Shown piece after piece: positions 6,363-9,981 of a stretch of DNA of 9,981 bases. The position numbers and the translations under genes are program-made. The DNA lies in assembly GCA_023415915.1 (NCBI GenBank), contig JAEZIZ010000087.1, positions 1 through 9,981 of the forward strand, in the 5' to 3' direction. Source of the stretch: Bacillota bacterium (GTDB lineage: Bacteria; Bacillota; Clostridia; Christensenellales; SZUA-584). The notes below the pieces were generated by a model, which was not told where the DNA came from, ran no database searches, and saw only the letters and a program-made list of their open reading frames with translations. Numbering within the stretch: the first letter of the stretch is position 1; each line of letters begins with the position of its first letter.

Positions 6363-6390
6363 TTGACAAAACACGGCAGCGGTATATAAT
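6363..6390 (+). promoter_or_regulatory. Consensus sigma-A promoter of the GH3-TetR unit
   Basis: TTGACA (6363-6368) and TATAAT (6385-6390) are both perfect and separated by 16 nt, the strongest promoter in the window. The expected start site, near 6397, falls inside the operator. A near-palindrome, ATGGTCGCCGGCCAT (6346-6360, one mismatched pair), lies directly upstream of the -35 box and could be a second regulatory site. Confidence 0.85.
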
Positions 6391-6393
6391 GTT

Positions 6394-6421
6394 TCTATCA
6401 TGATGATAGATATACTATCAT
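6394..6421 (+). promoter_or_regulatory. Probable TetR-family operator over the start site
   Basis: TCTATCATGATGATAGA (6394-6410) is a perfect 17-bp palindrome around G6402. A third half-site CTATCAT (6415-6421) follows, which forms a second inverted repeat with ATGATAG (6403-6409) across a 5-bp gap. The array begins 4 bp after the -10 box, so a bound protein would block initiation. The repressor gene at the end of the same unit is the obvious candidate to bind here, giving autoregulation. The binding partner is inferred from position and operator form. Confidence 0.75.
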
Positions 6422-6449
6422 TATAAAATTCATTATTCCGGAGGTTGGT

Positions 6450-6608
6450 ATGGATATCAAGCCAGCAGACAAATCCTTAAACTTCAACCGCATAAAGTTC
6501 TCCAATTCAATCACATTGTTGCCGGGAGCGCCGTGCAAATCCTCACGGTCCAATAATTATGAAAGGAAAATATACGTATGGATATTCAAGGCATTATTGA
6601 CCGTATGA
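6450..6608 (+). CDS. Possible 52-residue upstream ORF or leader peptide
   Basis: An open frame of 52 codons starts at ATG 6450 with an excellent GGAGG (6440-6444) 5 nt upstream, a better signal than that of the following enzyme. It translates as MDIKPADKSLNFNRIKFSNS and continues to a hydrophobic-aromatic end (IYVWIFKALLTV), stopping at TGA 6606-6608. This is 28 nt inside the glycosidase gene, in another frame. I recognise no family. It may be a real small protein, a leader whose translation couples to the glycosidase start at 6578, or a relic of an older start. Both starts share GTATGGATAT followed by CAAG. The ribosome binding site is clear and function is not. Confidence 0.4.
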   Translation: MDIKPADKSLNFNRIKFSNSITLLPGAPCKSSRSNNYERKIYVWIFKALLTV

Positions 6609-8884
6609 CGGTCGAAGAAAAGGCGTCCCTCTGTTCGGGCAGTTCCACATGGCTTACAAAGCCTATGAAGAAGTACGGTATAAGGCCGCTTTTTATGGCA
6701 AACGGCTCGTACGGCGTTATTGTATCCAAAACAGACAAAGACACGTCTGCGTTAGGCAAGCTGAAAAAAGCGGCAGGCGTGGCGTCCACACTGCTTAAGT
6801 TCAGCGATACTCCGCTCATAGGCAAAGTCACGCCTTCAACAAGCTTTCCTTGCTCTACGGCGATCGCCTGCACATGGAACACAGACCTTGTTTTCAAAAT
6901 CGGCAAAGCGCTGGGCGAGGAATGCAACGCGGCTGGCGTCGATATACTGCTCGGTCCTGGGATAAACATTAAACGCACACCGCTTTGCGGCCGCAATTTC
7001 GAGTATTACTCAGAAGACCCCTGCCTTACGGGCGAGATAGGCGCGGCTCTCGTAAACGGCGTTCAGACCGAGGGCGTTGCCGTGTCGCTTAAGCATTTCG
7101 CGCTTAACAACACGGAGCTGCGGCGGTTTACGGTTGATACTATAGTTGACGAGCGCACGATGAGGGAAATATACCTTGCCGCATTTGAAAGGATAGTTAA
7201 AAAAGCTAATCCGAAAACTATAATGAGCGCTTACAATAAAGTCAACGGAGATTACGCAAGCGAAAGCTCTTACCTGCTTACGGCGATATTAAGGGACGAA
7301 TGGGGCTACGACGGCCTTGTCATGTCCGACTGGGGCGCCATAGAAGACCGTGTAAAGGCGCTTAACGCCGGGTGCGACCTTCAGATGCCGGGGCCGAAAC
7401 CGCTGGAAGACAAGAAAATCGTGGAGGCCGTCAAATCGGGCGTTATCCCCATGGAAACGCTTGATAGAGCCGTAAGGCGGCTGCTTGAGCTCATAGATAA
7501 TCTTCCTGAAAAAAAAGACTTGCCCGCGGTTGATTTTGAAGCGCACCATAGGCTGGCTGTCAGCGTTGCCGAAGAGGGCATGGTGCTGCTGAAAAACGAG
7601 GGCGTACTGCCGTGGAACGCAAAAAGCATACGCTCCTTAGCCGTTATAGGCGAATCGGCTTTAAATCCCAACTATCTGAAGGGCGGCAGCGCGTATATAA
7701 AGCCCACGAAAATGGATACGCCGCTTGAATCGCTGAAAGAATATTTGACCAGCGCGGAAGTGCGCTACGCAAGCGGCTATGACGCTTCGGATACTCCGGA
7801 CGAAGCGCTCGAAAAGGAAGCCGCGGCTCTGGCAGCCGAATGCGACTGCGCGCTTATAGTCGCGCGTACCGGTATAAGCGACTACTCGGAAGGCAACGAG
7901 CGCACGCATTTACGGCTGCCCGAACAGCAGATACGCCTCATAAAAAGGGTCGCGAAGGCGCAACGCAATACGGTCGTGGCTGTAATATGCGGCTCGGCTT
8001 TTGAGACGTACCGCTGGGATAAGGACGCGGGGGCTGTCCTTTCCATATGGCATGCCGGACAGGGCGTGGGAGAAGCTCTGAAGAACGTGCTGTTCGGCTT
8101 AACCAATCCGTCCGGCAAGCTTGCGGAAACGTTCGCCTTAAAGCTTGAGGATACGCCCGCTTACATCAACGCCTCCATGAACAACGATAAAATATATTAC
8201 GGGGAAAACATATTCGTGGGTTACAGGTACTACGATAAACGCCGCATGGCCGTATCCTACCCGTTCGGGCACGGACTAAGTTATACTGAGTTTACGTATT
8301 CAGGCCTTATCGTCGACACGTCGGAATGGGTGTCGGACGGGCGCGTACACGCGAGCCTTAGCGTTAAAAACACGGGCAGGCATGCGGGTAAAGAGGTCGT
8401 CCAGCTTTATATCAAAGATACCGAAAGCTTCCTGCCGAGACCGGAAAAGGAGCTGAAAGCGTTCAGTAAGATATGGCTCGAAGCCGGTGAAGAAGTTAAG
8501 GTCAGTTTTGTGCTTGAGAAACGCGATTTTTCGTTCTTTTGCGCAGAAAAAGGCGGTTGGATTGCCGAAGAAGGCGAATTCGAGATCATGGCAGGCGCTT
8601 CGTCAAGGGACATAAGGCTTACAGAAAAGATAACGCTGCAGCCGGCCGATAAAACGAGTAAGGGGCTTGGCGCGGAAAGCCTGCTCAGGGAGTGGATCGC
8701 AGATCCGCGGGGAAAAGAAATACTCAGGTCCGAATTGGGCGGATTGTTCTTCGACGCTGTATTTGACAAAGATAGCCCGTTCTATCCTCTCGCCATGACG
8801 TTCCCCCTTAAGCGGCTGGTTAACAACAACTTTTTGTCCGCAAAGCAGTTAAACGAAATACTGCAGCGTATTAAAGAGTTGTAG
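6578..8884 (+). CDS. Glycoside hydrolase family 3 (beta-glucosidase-like), atypical sugar-binding loop
   Basis: This 768-residue enzyme has the full layout of clostridial GH3 beta-glucosidases and xylosidases. It has an N-terminal TIM barrel (about 1-310), an alpha/beta sandwich (about 333-575), a fibronectin III-like domain (about 587-675) and the usual helical tail (REWIADPRGKEIL onward). GPGINIKRTPLCGRNFEYYSEDP (126-148), KHF (172-174) and the nucleophile motif VMSDWGA (D251) are intact. The likely acid/base region is YSEGNERTHLRLP (E438). The loop normally reading DGPHG reads ANGSYG (41-46), so the conserved sugar-binding Asp is Asn42. About 15 extra residues follow before the TPSTSFP segment. 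No signal peptide is present, so the substrate must enter the cell. AAAGGA (6562-6567) precedes the ATG. The gene uses ATA like its neighbours and gives no sign of recent transfer. The GH3 call is secure; the substrate is not. Confidence 0.93.
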   Translation: MDIQGIIDRMTVEEKASLCSGSSTWLTKPMKKYGIRPLFMANGSYGVIVSKTDKDTSALGKLKKAAGVASTLLKFSDTPLIGKVTPSTSFPCSTAIACTWNTDLVFKIGKALGEECNAAGVDILLGPGINIKRTPLCGRNFEYYSEDPCLTGEIGAALVNGVQTEGVAVSLKHFALNNTELRRFTVDTIVDERTMREIYLAAFERIVKKANPKTIMSAYNKVNGDYASESSYLLTAILRDEWGYDGLVMSDWGAIEDRVKALNAGCDLQMPGPKPLEDKKIVEAVKSGVIPMETLDRAVRRLLELIDNLPEKKDLPAVDFEAHHRLAVSVAEEGMVLLKNEGVLPWNAKSIRSLAVIGESALNPNYLKGGSAYIKPTKMDTPLESLKEYLTSAEVRYASGYDASDTPDEALEKEAAALAAECDCALIVARTGISDYSEGNERTHLRLPEQQIRLIKRVAKAQRNTVVAVICGSAFETYRWDKDAGAVLSIWHAGQGVGEALKNVLFGLTNPSGKLAETFALKLEDTPAYINASMNNDKIYYGENIFVGYRYYDKRRMAVSYPFGHGLSYTEFTYSGLIVDTSEWVSDGRVHASLSVKNTGRHAGKEVVQLYIKDTESFLPRPEKELKAFSKIWLEAGEEVKVSFVLEKRDFSFFCAEKGGWIAEEGEFEIMAGASSRDIRLTEKITLQPADKTSKGLGAESLLREWIADPRGKEILRSELGGLFFDAVFDKDSPFYPLAMTFPLKRLVNNNFLSAKQLNEILQRIKEL

Positions 8885-8929
8885 CACATATACCGATATG
8901 ATATATTTAACAAAAACGGAGCAATGCGG

Positions 8930-9583
8930 ATGAAGCCCAAAGAAAAGAGAACGTTGGAAAGAAAGCAGATATACAACAAGAGGCGGCTTGAGATCATTCA
9001 GGCCGCCAGGCTTGTTTTTAATTCAAACGGCATTGAAAGCACCAAGATGACAGACATAGCTGACAAAGCCGAAATGGGAGTCGCTTCAGTATACCGCTAT
9101 TACAATACTAAATCTGAACTGGTCATAGAAGTGGGCATTGACTATTGCAGGGAGATCTTACGGAGCCTTCGGCTCTCCGAAACGTTTTATAATAAAAACG
9201 GTCTGGAGAGGATCTCGGAGCTCATGGACTGGCTTATCGATTTATGTTATAAAAATCCCGGATTTATTACGTTTCTACAGCAGTTTGACTTTTATTTTTC
9301 CATCAAAGAGAATCAAAACCCCAGAATAAACGAGTTTGAAAGTGAAATCATGAAGCTGTTCCCATATTGGTACGATTCCATGGAAAAAGGCATATCGGAC
9401 GGCTCCATACGCCATGACTTAAGCGTTGTCGATACTGTCGCGTTGATTATCCGCACGTTCGTGTCCCTTCAGCAAAGGATTTTAACGCGGGACTTTATAC
9501 TTCCTCTTGACGAGAGTTTCGACAGGCAGTTGCAGATGCGTATGCTCAAAGATATGGTCATATCTTATCTCGCAAATAAATAA
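8930..9583 (+). CDS. TetR/AcrR-family transcriptional repressor
   Basis: The N-terminal region carries a typical TetR helix-turn-helix. RRLEIIQAARLVFNSNGIES is followed by TKMTDIADKAEMGVASVYRYY, where the recognition helix is VASVYRYYN, and then by TKSELV. The C-terminal ligand domain is helical, divergent and rich in aromatic residues (FLQQFDFYF, FPYWYDSM), suggesting a hydrophobic effector. I chose ATG 8930 (217 residues). The GGAG at 8918-8921 lies 8 nt before it, but only 2 nt before the alternative ATG 8924, which would add MR. It lies 45 nt after the glycosidase stop with no clear promoter of its own, so it is probably read from 6363. It likely binds the CTATCAT array there and is released by a glycoside or its aglycone. 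The effector is inference. Confidence 0.9.
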   Translation: MKPKEKRTLERKQIYNKRRLEIIQAARLVFNSNGIESTKMTDIADKAEMGVASVYRYYNTKSELVIEVGIDYCREILRSLRLSETFYNKNGLERISELMDWLIDLCYKNPGFITFLQQFDFYFSIKENQNPRINEFESEIMKLFPYWYDSMEKGISDGSIRHDLSVVDTVALIIRTFVSLQQRILTRDFILPLDESFDRQLQMRMLKDMVISYLANK

Positions 9584-9642
9584 GCTCCAAACGGATTATT
9601 TTCTTAACGGACGCAGAATCGCTCCGCTCCCTGAATCGGGGT

Positions 9643-9670
9643 CCCCAAAAAGCCGTGAGACTTTTTGGGG
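9643..9670. repeat. Perfect 10-bp hairpin
   Basis: CCCCAAAAAG (9643-9652) and CTTTTTGGGG (9661-9670) pair perfectly around an 8-nt loop. It lies 60 bp after the repressor gene. No T tract follows on either strand, so it is not a standard terminator, although it could slow read-through. Weaker dyads follow: TAGCG/CGCTA (9675-9698) and GCCGGG/CCCGGC (9687-9714). Confidence 0.6.
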
Positions 9671-9774
9671 TGACTAGCGCTATCACGCCGGGTCGCTAAA
9701 AACGTGCCCCCGGCTCGTTCTTCGGGCGCTCGCGTTCGATTCCTCCACTGCATTCCCAAAACGAAATCTGGGGC

Positions 9775-9799
9775 CCCCGCAAAGCGTAGCTTTGTGGGG
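9775..9799. repeat. 11-bp hairpin with GTA loop
   Basis: CCCCGCAAAGC (9775-9785) pairs with GCTTTGTGGGG (9789-9799) around a 3-nt loop, with one G-T pair. It shares the CAAAG/CTTTG core with the hairpin at 9848-9871 and the dyad at 2468-2521. Confidence 0.6.
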
Positions 9800-9827
9800 A
9801 TAAGGAGGAGTAAGGGAGCGTGCGGAT

Positions 9828-9848
9828 GTTTTGCTTGAAAAGCAAAAC
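9828..9848. repeat. Perfect 9-bp hairpin with GAA loop
   Basis: GTTTTGCTT (9828-9836) and AAGCAAAAC (9840-9848) pair perfectly. It shares C9848 with the next hairpin and overlaps the T-rich part of the tRNA terminator on the minus strand. Confidence 0.55.
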
Positions 9849-9871
9849 GGAGCAAAGCGTACTTTGCTCCG
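9838..9871 (-). terminator. Intrinsic terminator of tRNA-Gly
   Basis: Read leftward from the tRNA, CGGAGCAAAG (9871-9862) and CTTTGCTCCG (9857-9848) form a perfect 10-bp stem with a 4-nt loop. TTTTGCTTTT (9847-9838) follows immediately. The stem begins 3 nt after the encoded CCA, which is right for a tRNA terminator. Confidence 0.7.
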
Positions 9872-9874
9872 ACG

Positions 9875-9948
9875 TGGAGCGGGTGATGGGAATCGAACCC
9901 ACGTAGCTAGCTTGGGAAGCTAGAACTCTGCCATTGAGTTACACCCGC
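9875..9948 (-). tRNA. tRNA-Gly, anticodon CCC
   Basis: The 74-nt minus-strand sequence folds as a complete cloverleaf. Acceptor GCGGGTG pairs with CACCCGC, D-stem ACTC with GAGT, anticodon stem CTAGC with GCTAG, and T-stem GTGGG with CCCAT around TTCGATT. The anticodon loop TTCCCAA gives anticodon CCC at 9916-9914, reading the glycine codon GGG. The discriminator base is T and CCA is encoded (9877-9875). Confidence 0.96.
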
Positions 9949-9962
9949 AAAGAACGAAAATA

Positions 9963-9968
9963 ATTATA
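9963..9968 (-). promoter_or_regulatory. -10 box of the tRNA-Gly promoter
   Basis: On the minus strand TATAAT is preceded by TGC, a perfect extended -10. Its start site, near 9956, is a few bases before the mature tRNA 5' end. The -35 box would lie beyond the right edge. Confidence 0.7.
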
Positions 9969-9981
9969 GCATATGCAGGTC

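Noticed and set aside
8887..8904. CATAT-accg-ATATG dyad and ATGATAT as a second operator or a private promoter for the TetR gene
   Set aside because: It is AT-rich and short, matches the CTATCAT half-site imperfectly, and has no -35 box at the right distance.
8924..8929. First ATG of the TetR gene as the start
   Set aside because: The GGAG ends only 2 nt before it. The ATG at 8930 has a proper 8-nt spacing, so it is preferred.
9643..9670. 10-bp hairpin as intrinsic terminator of the TetR gene
   Set aside because: The T run is within the stem and no T tract follows it on either strand.
9643..9871. CRISPR-like array
   Set aside because: The stems differ in sequence and length, there is no constant repeat with unique spacers, and no cas gene is near.
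9604..9902. Overlapping minus-strand open frames of 83 and 68 codons next to the tRNA
   Set aside because: They run through the tRNA end, its terminator and several hairpins, have no ribosome binding site, and their composition reflects the palindromic repeats. They are chance frames.

Overview
The window looks like ordinary chromosome from a Gram-positive anaerobe of the Clostridia class. The evidence is the set of proteins, strong GGAGG-type ribosome binding sites, consensus sigma-A promoters, an ECF-type vitamin transporter subunit, a type III pantothenate kinase, and a tRNA with its CCA encoded in the DNA. Genes are about half GC. They favour ATA for isoleucine: I counted 28 of 43 Ile codons in the homoserine dehydrogenase gene. 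I cannot name a genus. I see no phage, transposase, CRISPR array or integrase.

Layout. (1) 1-343: the 5' end of rplM (ribosomal protein L13) runs off the left edge on the minus strand. Its promoter and a short leader hairpin are visible, and it is divergent from rarA. (2) 344-1657: rarA, an AAA+ replication-recombination ATPase. (3) 1660-4988: a plus-strand vitamin and amino-acid unit with its own extended -10 promoter. It has a long 5'-leader hairpin, an ECF transporter S component (probably pantothenate), a 159-bp gap full of palindromic DNA, coaX (pantothenate kinase), hom (homoserine dehydrogenase, overlapping coaX by ATGA) and a small cupin protein. (4) 4989-6088, minus strand: a metallo-beta-lactamase-fold hydrolase of the COG1237 type followed 2 nt later by an unrecognised 87-residue protein, abutting the cupin gene tail to tail. 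(5) 6089-6449: a divergent control region with two opposing promoters and several dyads. (6) 6450-9583: an inducible-looking unit read from TTGACA-N16-TATAAT. Its start site lies in three CTATCAT half-sites, a good operator for the TetR-family repressor encoded at its end. Between lie a 52-codon upstream ORF and a 768-residue cytoplasmic family 3 glycoside hydrolase. (7) 9584-9981: a run of perfect short hairpins, then tRNA-Gly(CCC) on the minus strand with its own -10 box and terminator.

How it fits together. The S component would import pantothenate and CoaX would phosphorylate it, the first step to coenzyme A. Hom drains the same aspartate-family pool that can feed beta-alanine. The GH3-TetR unit looks like a self-contained circuit for hydrolysing a glycoside, switched by a small ligand of the repressor. 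The GH3 carries Asn in place of the nearly invariant sugar-binding Asp of the family's N-terminal 'DGPHG' loop while keeping its nucleophile motif, which makes its substrate the most open question here. The other items worth a check are the panT leader hairpin, the upstream ORF, and the hairpin-rich intergenic elements, which may be dispersed repeats.
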